Assembly (NCBI RefSeq): GCF_006539685.1
Contig: NZ_BJNM01000011.1
Coordinates: 24,131 to 88,130, forward strand
Length of the DNA stretch: 64,000 bases
DNA from: Gluconobacter oxydans
GTDB taxonomy: Bacteria; Pseudomonadota; Alphaproteobacteria; Acetobacterales; Acetobacteraceae
Direction of reading: 5' to 3'
Part shown: positions 39,412 to 48,221 of the stretch, in pieces
How the letters are laid out: every line of letters begins with the position of its first letter
How positions within the stretch are numbered: position 1 is the first letter of the stretch
Translations under genes and position numbers: made by a program
Notes under the pieces: model-generated
Told to the model about the DNA's origin: nothing
Database searches by the model: none
What the model saw: only the letters and a program-made list of their open reading frames with translations

Positions 39412-40479
39412 TCAGGATCGGGGAGAAAGGATGTCCCGCAAAGCGTCTGTCAGGCGTATGCAGGCTTCGTACGTTCCGATCGAGATGCGCAGCCAGTCCT
39501 GGATGCGCGGGGTTGAGAGATTCCGGACAAGGATCGCCCGCTCGCGCAGGGCGGCGGCGATGGCTCCGGCTTTGTGCGCCGGGTGGTGCACGAGAACGAA
39601 GTTGGCACAGGATGGCAGGACTTGGAAGCCAAGATTTTGCAGTTCCGGGACCAGCCTGTCACGGCTGGCGATAACGCGCGCCGTGATTTCCGCAAGCCAG
39701 TCGGTATCCTGAATCGCGGCGATGGCCCCCGCCTGTGCCGGGCGGGAGAGGGGATAGGAATTGAAGCTGTCCTTGACCCGGATGAGACCTTCGATCAGCT
39801 CCGGGGAGCCGATCGCAAATCCCACACGCAGTCCTGCCAGGGCATAGGACTTGGACAGCGTCTGGACCACCAGAAGATTGTCATACCGGTGTGTCAGTTC
39901 AATGGCGGACTGCGCCCCGAAATCGACATAGGCCTCGTCGATGATGACGGTCCGGTCCGGATGACGCTTCAGGAGCGTCTCGATCTGCTCCAGCGGCAGG
40001 GCAATACCGGTGTTCGCATTGGGGTTGGCAATGATGATACCGCCGCAGTCGCCGGTATAGGCGTCGATGTCGATCGCAAAATCGTCATTGAGCGGGATAT
40101 GGCGGAACGGCTGTTCGAACAGGCCGCAATAGACCGGATAGAAGCCGTAGGTCACATCCGAGAACAGGACCGGCGCATCATCGTGGAACAGGGCGCGGAA
40201 GGCATGGGCCAGCACTTCGTCCGAGCCGTTGCCGACGAAGACACGATCCGACGTTGTGCCGAAGCGGGCTGCAATCGTGTCGCGAAGAACTGCCGCCGTC
40301 GGGTCCGGATACAGACGCAGGTCGTCGGATGCGGCGTCTCGGATGGCTGCCAGCACTTTCGGGCTTGGACCGTGGGGGGACTCGTTCGTGTTGAGTTTCA
40401 GCAGGTCCGCGACTTTGGGCTGCTCGCCCGGGACATACGGGTGCAGGTCACGGACGCGGCGGTTCCAGAAACGGCTCAT
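39412..40479 (-). CDS. hisC: histidinol-phosphate aminotransferase
   Basis: This 355-residue class I/II PLP aminotransferase has the HisC N-terminus (LHPYVPGEQP, then LKLNTNESPHGPSPKVLAAI). The PLP-binding Asp and Tyr lie in VIIDEAYVDFG, the Schiff-base Lys in TLSKSYALAGLRVGFAIG, and the substrate-binding Arg in LRISIGT. It makes L-histidinol phosphate in histidine synthesis and may also serve aromatic amino acids in Acetobacteraceae. The upstream ankyrin gene overlaps it by four bases (ATGA). A 6-bp hairpin (39386-39404) follows the stop without a T-run. Confidence 0.93.
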   Translation of the reverse strand: MSRFWNRRVRDLHPYVPGEQPKVADLLKLNTNESPHGPSPKVLAAIRDAASDDLRLYPDPTAAVLRDTIAARFGTTSDRVFVGNGSDEVLAHAFRALFHDDAPVLFSDVTYGFYPVYCGLFEQPFRHIPLNDDFAIDIDAYTGDCGGIIIANPNANTGIALPLEQIETLLKRHPDRTVIIDEAYVDFGAQSAIELTHRYDNLLVVQTLSKSYALAGLRVGFAIGSPELIEGLIRVKDSFNSYPLSRPAQAGAIAAIQDTDWLAEITARVIASRDRLVPELQNLGFQVLPSCANFVLVHHPAHKAGAIAAALRERAILVRNLSTPRIQDWLRISIGTYEACIRLTDALRDILSPRS

Positions 40480-40976
40480 GCGGGCGTTCCGGTGAACAGG
40501 CCGGTCATGAGCTGGCGCTCGGCGAGGTCGCGGGCAGAAACGCCGTCCGCGTCCTTCAGGTCCGGGTTGGCGCCGGCGGCGAGGAGCTTCCTGGCCATGT
40601 CCTCACGGTTGAACATGATGGAGAACATCAGCGGCGTGCGACCGGCATGATTGGCGTGATCCACCTGCGCACCGTGATCAAGCAGAAGTGTTGCAATGTC
40701 GGTCAGGCCCTTGAAGGCCACGCCGGAGAGCGCCGTGGCGCCCTTGAGATCGGTGGCTTCCGTATCGGCACCACGGTCAAGCAGGAGGCGCGTGGCATCC
40801 GCGTGGCCGTTATAGGTGGCGACGATCAGCGCGGTGTAGCCGCGGCTGTCGGGCGTATCGATGGCCATGCCGGCGTCCAGAAACTGGGTCAGGAGGTCGG
40901 TATCGCCTTCACGGGCCGCGTCGATGAACAGGGCGGTGATCTGGTCTGACGTGAAAGTGACGTTCTGGGCGTTCAT
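40476..40976 (-). CDS. ankyrin-repeat protein
   Basis: This 166-residue protein consists of four to five ankyrin repeats, with the signatures RGYTALIVATYNGHADATRLLLDRGAD, KGATALSGVAFKGLTDIATLLLDHGA, AGRTPLMFSIMFNREDMARKLLAAGAN and DGVSARDLA. It has no signal peptide and no other domain. Such proteins bind a partner protein. I use the ATG at 40976, which has GGAA upstream; a GTG at 40988 adds four residues. It is coupled to hisC by an ATGA overlap. Confidence 0.88.
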   Translation of the reverse strand: MNAQNVTFTSDQITALFIDAAREGDTDLLTQFLDAGMAIDTPDSRGYTALIVATYNGHADATRLLLDRGADTEATDLKGATALSGVAFKGLTDIATLLLDHGAQVDHANHAGRTPLMFSIMFNREDMARKLLAAGANPDLKDADGVSARDLAERQLMTGLFTGTPA

Positions 40977-41027
40977 GACGGTTTCCACATGGCGGTGTCC
41001 CCTCGCGGGGTGTTGTCGGAGGGGAGG

Positions 41028-42062
41028 TTAGCTTTTTGTGTCAGCGGGCGGAAGGGTGAGGCTCTCACCGTTCTCCAGTGCTGCGAAGGGGCGGCTTCCG
41101 GGGCGGCTGGCGAATTCCAGACGGGTGGGGGGTTCCAGAATGGCCTCGTCGGTCAACTGGAAGGTCCCAAAATGGATAGGCAGTCCCTGTTTTGCCCTGA
41201 GTGTATCAAAGGCCATGAGAGCTTCTTCGGGCGACATGTGAACGCGCCGCATCAAATCGCGCGGGTCGTAGGCGCCGATGGGCAGGATGGCGAGGTCGAT
41301 ATGCGGCCAGCGGCGGTGAATCGCGTCGAAATGCTTCCCCCAGGCCGTGTCGCCCGCGAAAAACACCGTGTGGCCATCCGCTTCGATCGTAAAGCCGCCC
41401 CAGAGCGCACGGTTGGAATCGAACGGCGTGCGGGCGCTGCCATGCAGGGCCGGGGTGGCCGTGATGCGAGCGCCGTCATCGGTGGTGCTTTCCCACCAGT
41501 CCAGCTCGGTAATGCGCGGGAGGTCGGCCTTTTCCAGATGGCGGCGGTTGCCAGGCAGCGAGATGCACAACGGGTCGTCCCGTTCGGCGAGGGCACGCAG
41601 GCTCCGCAGGTCCAGATGATCGTAATGGCAGTGCGAGACAAGGATGATGTCGATGCGGGGCAGGGCTTCGAGGGTGATGCCGGGCGGACGGACGCGACGA
41701 GGACCGAAACTGCGGAAGGGGGAGCAGCGTTCGGAGAACACCGGATCAGTGATGATCCGCAGAGGCGCGCGTCCTGTGCGGCCAAACTGGAGCAGAACGG
41801 TCGCATGACCGATAAATGTAACGCAGCATTCCCCCGGAGCGGGTGTAACCTGCGGGTAGGCTTTCTGGGGCGGAAGGGCATCCGGCCAGCGGGGACGCAG
41901 CCCCATCTGCCAGCGGAAAATATTCCCGATCCGCTGGGACGTCGTGCGGGCCGTGCGTGTTTCGTCCGGGCGCCAGGCCTCTGGATTTCGGTAATGACGC
42001 CCGTCGAAATGTGGCAGGTTGTCATCAAGCACAAGAGCGTGTTTCACAATATGGTTTACCAA
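41028..42062 (-). CDS. metallo-beta-lactamase-fold hydrolase (NAPE-PLD/UlaG-like)
   Basis: This 344-residue protein has the binuclear zinc motif SHCHYDHLD and further ligands in ATPALHGS, FFAGDTAWG and LPIHFGTF. The N-terminal block FDGRHYRNPEAWRPDE with CCVTFIGHATVLLQ is typical of the N-acyl-phosphatidylethanolamine phospholipase D-like branch. The bacterial substrate is generally unknown. The start is uncertain: TTG at 42062 is the longest, and a GTG at 42047 is possible. It lies upstream of the ankyrin-hisC pair on the same strand. Confidence 0.8.
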   Translation of the reverse strand: MVNHIVKHALVLDDNLPHFDGRHYRNPEAWRPDETRTARTTSQRIGNIFRWQMGLRPRWPDALPPQKAYPQVTPAPGECCVTFIGHATVLLQFGRTGRAPLRIITDPVFSERCSPFRSFGPRRVRPPGITLEALPRIDIILVSHCHYDHLDLRSLRALAERDDPLCISLPGNRRHLEKADLPRITELDWWESTTDDGARITATPALHGSARTPFDSNRALWGGFTIEADGHTVFFAGDTAWGKHFDAIHRRWPHIDLAILPIGAYDPRDLMRRVHMSPEEALMAFDTLRAKQGLPIHFGTFQLTDEAILEPPTRLEFASRPGSRPFAALENGESLTLPPADTKS

Positions 42063-42169
42063 TCAGCCATTGCGTCCGGCGCGACTTCGCGTCATGCCGT
42101 GGCAGCAGAATGTGCGGGGGATATCGTTGCGTTTCTTCCCGTCAGTCACAAGCCGGAGACCCCATTCCG

Positions 42170-44227
42170 ATGAGTACGCTTCCCCAACTCGCCATCAATA
42201 CGATCCGTACCCTTTCGATGGAAGGTGTCGAACGCGCCAATTCCGGCCATCCCGGCACGGCCATGGCCCTTGCTCCCGCAATGTACGCGGTGTGGCAGCA
42301 TGACCTGAAATACGATCCGGCCGATCCGTGCTGGCCGGCGCGTGACCGTTTTGTCCTTTCGGTCGGCCATGCTTCGATGCTGCTGTACTCCACCCTGTTC
42401 CTGACGGGCGTGAAGGATATCCGGGACGGCAAGGTCGTTGACGCACCGTCGCTCACTGTCGAGGATCTCTCGCAGTTCCGTCAGTTGAACTCCAAGACGC
42501 CGGGCCATCCGGAATACCGCTTTACCGCTGGTGTCGAGACCACGACCGGTCCGCTCGGCCAGGGCTGCGGCAATTCCGTCGGCATGGCGATCGCGCAGAA
42601 GTGGATGTCCGCGCGCTATGACCGTCCGGGCTTCAAGCTGTTCGACTACCACGTGACGGTGTTCTGTGGTGATGGCGACATGATGGAAGGCGTGGCCTCC
42701 GAAGCTGCCTCCACGGCCGGGCATCTTGCGCTGGGGAACCTGACCTGGATCTATGATTCCAATCAGATTTCCATCGAGGGTTCGACGGATCTGGCCTTCA
42801 CGGAAAACGTGGGCAAGCGCTTCGAGGCCTATGGCTGGCATGTCCAGACGCTGACAGACGGCAACGATGTCGACGCCATTCTGGCAGCACTGAAGGCTGC
42901 ACGCGCGGTGACGGACCGTCCGAGCCTGATCGTTCTCAAGACGGTCATCGGCTATGGTGCGCCCAAGAAGGCCGGTACGGCGTCGGCACATGGCGAGCCG
43001 CTGGGTGCGGACGAGATCAAGGGTGCGAAGCAGGCTTATGGCTGGCCGGAAGATGCTCCGGATTTCTACGTGCCGGACGGCGTGAAGGAGCACTTCGCCG
43101 AAGGCCTCGGCAAGCGTGGTGCGGAAGCCCATGCGGAATGGCGCGAGCTGTTCTCGGCCTATCGTGAGGCGCATCCGGAACTGGCAGCTGAAATCGATTG
43201 CATCATCGAGCATCGTCTGCCGGAAGGCTGGGACAAGGACATCCCGACGTTCGACGCCGATGCGAAGGGCATTGCTTCGCGTGCAAGCTCCGGTCAGGTG
43301 CTGAACGCGGTTGCGAAGAACCTGCCCTGGATGATCGGTGGTTCTGCTGACCTGACGCCGTCCACCAAGACGGACATCAAGGGCGGTGGCTCCTTCCAGC
43401 CGGAAAAATGGAACGGCAGCTATGGCGGCCGGAATATCCATTTCGGTGTGCGCGAACATGCGATGGGTTCGATCTGCAACGGCATCGCGCTGTCGGGGAT
43501 CCGCGCTTACGGTTCGGGCTTCCTGATCTTCTCCGATTACATGAAGGCCCCGATCCGTCTGTCGGCCATCATGGAACTGCCGGTTCTGTACATCTTCACG
43601 CATGACTCCATCGGTGTGGGTGAAGACGGACCGACGCATCAGCCGATCGAGCAGCTTGCCCAGCTGCGTGCCACGCCGGGCATCATGACGATCCGTCCGT
43701 CCGACGCCAATGAAGTGGCTGAAGCCTGGCGCACGCTGATCCCGATGACGCACAAGCCGGCCGTGCTGGCCCTGAGCCGTCAGAACCTGCCGACGATCGA
43801 CCGCACGAAATATGCCTCCGCCGCCGGTCTGGCGAAGGGGGGCTATGTGCTGGCGAGCTGTGAGGGCAAGCCGGACGTCATCCTGATTGCTTCGGGTTCG
43901 GAAGTCAGCCTCGTGGTTGCGGCTTACGAGAAGCTGACGGAAGAGGGCATCAAGGCCCGCGTGATCTCCATGCCGAGCTTCGACCTGTTCGAAGAGCAGA
44001 GCCAGGAATACCGCGATTCCGTGCTGCCGCCTGACGTGATCGGTCGCGTGGCGGTCGAGCAGGCTGCGGCCTTCGGCTGGGATCGTTATGTCGGTCTGGG
44101 TGGCGCGATCATCGCCATGAACACGTTCGGTGCGTCGGCTCCGGCCTCGGCACTGCTTACGAAATTCGGTTTCACGCCTGAGGCGGTCTATGACGCGGCG
44201 AAGCGTCAGGCCCTGCGCGGCAAGTAA
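42170..44227 (+). CDS. tkt: transketolase
   Basis: This 685-residue thiamine diphosphate enzyme has the N-terminal ANSGHPGTAMALAP region and GPLGQGCGNSVGMAIAQKW. The thiamine-binding GDGDMMEGVASEA continues to the Asn of DSNQISIEG. The FGVREHAMGSICNGIALSG and HDSIGVGEDGPTHQPIEQL blocks are intact. It transfers two-carbon units in the non-oxidative pentose phosphate pathway, central here because Gluconobacter lacks a full Embden-Meyerhof route (established for G. oxydans). The start at 42170 has GGAGA about 11 bases before it. It leads the operon, with tal-pgi 12 bases behind. Confidence 0.96.
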   Translation: MSTLPQLAINTIRTLSMEGVERANSGHPGTAMALAPAMYAVWQHDLKYDPADPCWPARDRFVLSVGHASMLLYSTLFLTGVKDIRDGKVVDAPSLTVEDLSQFRQLNSKTPGHPEYRFTAGVETTTGPLGQGCGNSVGMAIAQKWMSARYDRPGFKLFDYHVTVFCGDGDMMEGVASEAASTAGHLALGNLTWIYDSNQISIEGSTDLAFTENVGKRFEAYGWHVQTLTDGNDVDAILAALKAARAVTDRPSLIVLKTVIGYGAPKKAGTASAHGEPLGADEIKGAKQAYGWPEDAPDFYVPDGVKEHFAEGLGKRGAEAHAEWRELFSAYREAHPELAAEIDCIIEHRLPEGWDKDIPTFDADAKGIASRASSGQVLNAVAKNLPWMIGGSADLTPSTKTDIKGGGSFQPEKWNGSYGGRNIHFGVREHAMGSICNGIALSGIRAYGSGFLIFSDYMKAPIRLSAIMELPVLYIFTHDSIGVGEDGPTHQPIEQLAQLRATPGIMTIRPSDANEVAEAWRTLIPMTHKPAVLALSRQNLPTIDRTKYASAAGLAKGGYVLASCEGKPDVILIASGSEVSLVVAAYEKLTEEGIKARVISMPSFDLFEEQSQEYRDSVLPPDVIGRVAVEQAAAFGWDRYVGLGGAIIAMNTFGASAPASALLTKFGFTPEAVYDAAKRQALRGK

Positions 44228-44239
44228 GGGAGAGATCCT

Positions 44240-47113
44240 GTGGCAGACACAATCTCCAACACCGGTCTGAACGAAGTCGGCAGCGTGCTGCGCGACCTTG
44301 AAAAATACGGTCAGTCTCCCTGGCTGGACTTCATCCAGCGCAGCTTCACCGAGGATGGCAGCCTCAGCAAGCTGGTGGAAGAAGACGGCCTGCGGGGTGT
44401 GACCTCCAACCCGGCCATCTTCGAGAAGGCCATCGGGCACGGCACGGAATACGATCCGCAGATCCACAAGCTGCTCGAAGGCGAGGGCCTGTCTCCCGGC
44501 GAGCTCTACGAGCATCTCGCCATCGACGATATCCGCTCGGCCTGTGCGGTGCTGGATCCGGTGTTCGAAAAGACCAAGGGGCTGGACGGCTATGTCAGCC
44601 TCGAGGTCTCGCCCTATCTGGCCTTCGATGCGCACGGCACCATCACGGAAGCGCGCCGCCTGTGGAAGGCGGTCGGGCGCCCGAACCTGATGATCAAGAT
44701 TCCGGGTACGGTTGAAGGCACGGGTGCGATCCGCGAAGCCATTGCGGACGGCATCAATGTCAACGTGACGCTGCTGTTCTCGCTGGACGCGTACAAAGCC
44801 GTTCTGGAAGCCTATATTTCCGGTCTTGAGGCCCGTGTGGCCCGTGGCGAGGAAATCTCGCGCATCTCCAGCGTGGCGTCGTTCTTCGTCAGCCGCATCG
44901 ATGCCAAGATCGACGCGGAAATCGACCGCCGCGTTGCAGCGGGTGATCCGGAAGCCGAAGCGCTGAAGGCCATCCGGGGCAAGGTCGCGATCGCCAATGC
45001 CAAGATGGCGTATCAGTACTATCTGGAAGTCCGCAACAGCCCGCGCTGGAAGGCGCTGGCCGAGAAGGGTGCAAACCCGCAGCGTCTGCTGTGGGCCAGC
45101 ACTGGCACCAAGGACAAGGCCTATTCCGATGTCCTGTATGTCGAAGAACTGATCGGTCCCGAGACGGTTAACACCATCCCGCCCGCAACGTTCGACGCCT
45201 ATCGCGATCACGGCAAGTCCCGTGCGAGCCTGACGGAGAATGTCGATCAGGCGCGTCATGTGATGGCCGAGGCCGAGCGCCTTGGACTGGGTCTGGACGG
45301 GATTACGGCCAAGCTGGTCAAAGATGGTTGTGCGGCATTCAGCGTCTCGTTCGACACGCTGCTGACGGCGGTTGCCACCAAGCGCGAGGCCGTGCTGGGC
45401 GATCGTCTCCTGCGGGTCAGCGCCGACCTTCCGCCCGATCTGCGTGATGACGTTGCAGCGGCCGAAAAGGACTGGAGCCATAGCGGTGGGCTGCGCCGCA
45501 TCTGGAAGAAGGACCCGTCCGTCTGGACGAATGGTCCGGAAGCCGGGTGGCTGAACTGGCTGACGGTCGTGCAGGATCGTCTGTGGCATATAGAGGAGCT
45601 GGAAGTTCTGGCTCGCGATGTCCGCAGTCGCGGCTTCAAGGACATCCTGCTTCTGGGCATGGGCGGTTCGAGCCTTGGTCCCGAGGTGCTCGCCGAGACG
45701 TTCGGAAAGCGCGAAGGCTGGCCGAAGCTGCATGTGCTCGACAGCACGGACCCGCAGCAGGTTACGGCGTTCGAAAAGGCCATCGATCCGAAGAACACGC
45801 TGTTCATCGTGGCCAGCAAGTCCGGCGGCACGCTGGAGCCGAACATCCTGTTCGCGCATTTCTGGCAGGTTGCAGGGCAGGCTCTGGGCAAGAAGCCGGG
45901 TGACAGCTTCATCGCCATCACCGATCCGGGCTCGCACATGCAGAAGGTGGCCGAGGAAAACGGCTTCTGGCGCATTTTCTACGGCGATCCGAAAATTGGT
46001 GGCCGCTATTCGGTTCTGTCCAACTTCGGTCTGGTCCCGGCAGCTGCGAGCGGCATTGATGTCCGCAAGCTGCTGACGGTCACGCGCCTGATGGTGGAAT
46101 CCTGTGACGGAAGCGCGCCGCCTTCCGCCAATCCGGGTGCGGTTCTGGGCCTGATCCTGGGACATGCCGCGCACTGCTTTAATCGTGACAAGGTCACGAT
46201 CCTGGCGTCCGAAGGCATTGCCTCGCTTGGGGCCTGGCTGGAGCAGTTGATCGCCGAGAGCACGGGTAAGAAAGGTCTGGGCCTCATCCCCATCGATGAG
46301 GAAGAGCTTGGAACGCCGGATGTCTACGGAACGGACCGTGTCTTCGTGGATCTGCTGCTGGGCGACGATGTTCCCGACAGCCGTCTTGGGGCCCTGCGTG
46401 CTGCTGGTGCACCGGTGGTCACCATCCGTCTGGCGGACAAGGCCCAGATCGGACAGGCGTTCTTCCTGTTCGAGTTCGCCACCGCCGTGGCGGGTGCGGT
46501 TCTGGGGATCGATCCGTTCGATCAGCCGGATGTGGAGTTCAGCAAGCTTGAGACGCGCAAACTGACTTCGGCCTATGCCGAGACGGGATCGCTGCCGCCG
46601 GAAACGCCCTTCGCAAAGGATGGTCCGCTGTCCTTCTATGCGGATGCGAAGAACACGGAAGCCTCTGGAAACAAAGGCGATGCGGTCTCCATCCTCAAGG
46701 CGCTCTTTGATCGCGTAAAGCCGGGTGACTATGTCGGGCTGCTCGCCTATATCAGGCGCGACCAGCAGACACGGGACTGGGCACAGTCCGTTCGCATGGA
46801 GCTTCGGGATGCTCTGAAGGTGGCAACAGCTGCCGAATTCGGACCCCGGTTCCTGCATTCGACGGGCCAGGCCTACAAGGGCGGACCCGACAGTGGCGTG
46901 TTCCTGCAGGTTACGGCGACGGATGCGGCGGATGTGCCGGTTCCGGGCCATGGCTTCAGCTTCAGTGTCGTGAAAGCGGCACAGGCGCGAGGCGATTTCG
47001 AGGTGCTCGCGGCCCGTGGTCGTCGTGCCCTCCGCGTTCATATCGATGGACCGCTGGAGGACGGGCTGAAGGCTCTGGAAACGGCGATCCACAAAGCACT
47101 GGCAGGAGCATAA
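44240..47113 (+). CDS. tal-pgi: bifunctional transaldolase / glucose-6-phosphate isomerase
   Basis: This 957-residue fusion has two full enzymes. Residues about 10-370 are a transaldolase with WLDFIQRSF, DGLRGVTSNPAIFEKAI, the Schiff-base Lys in RPNLMIKIPGTVEG, and WASTGTKDKAYSDVLYVEELIG. Residues about 410-957 are a phosphoglucose isomerase with LLLGMGGSSLGPEVLAETFG, IVASKSGGTLEPN and a C-terminal HSTGQAYKGGPDSGVFLQ. The fusion links sedoheptulose/fructose 6-phosphate exchange to glucose 6-phosphate recycling. Start is a GTG at 44240. Such fusions are known in acetic acid bacteria. It is followed four bases later by gnd. Confidence 0.95.
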   Translation: MADTISNTGLNEVGSVLRDLEKYGQSPWLDFIQRSFTEDGSLSKLVEEDGLRGVTSNPAIFEKAIGHGTEYDPQIHKLLEGEGLSPGELYEHLAIDDIRSACAVLDPVFEKTKGLDGYVSLEVSPYLAFDAHGTITEARRLWKAVGRPNLMIKIPGTVEGTGAIREAIADGINVNVTLLFSLDAYKAVLEAYISGLEARVARGEEISRISSVASFFVSRIDAKIDAEIDRRVAAGDPEAEALKAIRGKVAIANAKMAYQYYLEVRNSPRWKALAEKGANPQRLLWASTGTKDKAYSDVLYVEELIGPETVNTIPPATFDAYRDHGKSRASLTENVDQARHVMAEAERLGLGLDGITAKLVKDGCAAFSVSFDTLLTAVATKREAVLGDRLLRVSADLPPDLRDDVAAAEKDWSHSGGLRRIWKKDPSVWTNGPEAGWLNWLTVVQDRLWHIEELEVLARDVRSRGFKDILLLGMGGSSLGPEVLAETFGKREGWPKLHVLDSTDPQQVTAFEKAIDPKNTLFIVASKSGGTLEPNILFAHFWQVAGQALGKKPGDSFIAITDPGSHMQKVAEENGFWRIFYGDPKIGGRYSVLSNFGLVPAAASGIDVRKLLTVTRLMVESCDGSAPPSANPGAVLGLILGHAAHCFNRDKVTILASEGIASLGAWLEQLIAESTGKKGLGLIPIDEEELGTPDVYGTDRVFVDLLLGDDVPDSRLGALRAAGAPVVTIRLADKAQIGQAFFLFEFATAVAGAVLGIDPFDQPDVEFSKLETRKLTSAYAETGSLPPETPFAKDGPLSFYADAKNTEASGNKGDAVSILKALFDRVKPGDYVGLLAYIRRDQQTRDWAQSVRMELRDALKVATAAEFGPRFLHSTGQAYKGGPDSGVFLQVTATDAADVPVPGHGFSFSVVKAAQARGDFEVLAARGRRALRVHIDGPLEDGLKALETAIHKALAGA

Positions 47114-47116
47114 GTC

Positions 47117-48115
47117 ATGCGGATCGGAATCATCGGACTGGGACGGATGGGCGGCAACATTGCCGTTCGTCTGACCCGGCATGGGCATGATGTCGTCGTG
47201 CATGACCGCACGTCGGAAGTGACCACCTCTGTCGTCGGGCGGTGTGAAGCAGGGCGTGCAACGCCTGCCGACACGCTGGCGGACATGGCAAAGCTTCTTG
47301 AAGGCGATGAGCACCGCGTGGTGTGGGTCATGCTGCCGGCCGGCGCCATCACCGAGGACTGCGTTCAGCAGCTCGGGGGTCTTCTGGGGCGCGGCGACAT
47401 CATCATTGATGGTGGCAATACCTACTACAAGGACGATGTCCGCCGTTCGGCCGAACTGGCTGAAAAGGGCATTTCCTATGTCGATGTCGGGACTTCAGGC
47501 GGTGTCTGGGGTCTGGAACGCGGTTACTGCATGATGTTCGGCGGCACGAAAGAGACCGCCGAATACATCGACCCGATCCTCAGCGCGCTGGCGCCGGGCA
47601 TCGGGGATGTACCGCGCACACCGGGTCGTGACGAGGCGGGTCATGATCCGCGCGCCGAACAGGGCTATCTGCACTGTGGTCCCGCCGGTTCGGGCCACTT
47701 CGTGAAGATGGTCCATAACGGCATCGAATACGGCATGATGCAGGCCTTCGCAGAAGGCTTCGACATCATGAAGAGCAAGAACTCCCCGATCCTTGCGGAA
47801 AAGGACCGGTTCGAGCTCAACATGGGTGACATCGCGGAAGTCTGGCGTCGCGGCAGTGTCGTGTCGTCCTGGCTGCTCGATCTGACGGCCGAGGCCCTGA
47901 CGCGTTCGGAGACGCTTAACGAGTTCTCCGGCGAAGTCGCGGATTCCGGTGAAGGTCGCTGGACGATCGAAGCCGCTATTGAAGAAGACGTGCCGGCTCC
48001 GGTCATGACGGCGGCGCTGTTCACCCGCTTCCGCTCACGGTCGGGTAATAATTTTGCCGAGAAAATTCTCTCGGCACAGCGTTTCGGTTTCGGCGGACAC
48101 GTCGAAAAGAAATAA
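47117..48115 (+). CDS. gnd: 6-phosphogluconate dehydrogenase, short form
   Basis: This 332-residue protein is the short type, versus about 470 for the E. coli enzyme. The Rossmann motif is [17 protein letters not shown]. The second strand ends HDRT with Asp at position 30, a residue that usually favours NAD over NADP. Catalytic residues lie in [10 protein letters not shown] and [17 protein letters not shown]. It decarboxylates 6-phosphogluconate to ribulose 5-phosphate and so feeds tkt, tal-pgi and rpiA in the same cluster. A terminator follows 65 bases later. Confidence 0.94.
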
Positions 48116-48180
48116 GCCTGCGTCCCGCATGGGCAAGGACTGGCTGGCAGGGTATGGTTTTGCCATCAATGACCAGCCAG

Positions 48181-48209
48181 CCCCCGCAAAGACTCTGACG
48201 GGGGTTTTT
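48181..48209 (+). terminator. intrinsic terminator inside the pentose phosphate cluster
   Basis: CCCCCG (48181-48186) pairs with CGGGGG (48199-48204) around a 12-base loop, followed by TTTTT. It lies between gnd and the HAD gene, just 12 bases upstream of the HAD start codon. Downstream genes either rely on read-through or have an internal promoter. Confidence 0.75.
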
Positions 48210-48221
48210 ACAGGGGCTCTT

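Noticed and set aside
42146..47314. A minus-strand open frame of over 1,700 codons opposite tkt, tal-pgi and gnd
   Set aside because: It is a high-GC artefact antisense to three well-recognised enzymes. Its translation is Arg/His/Gln-rich with no domain, and no ribosome-binding site was seen.
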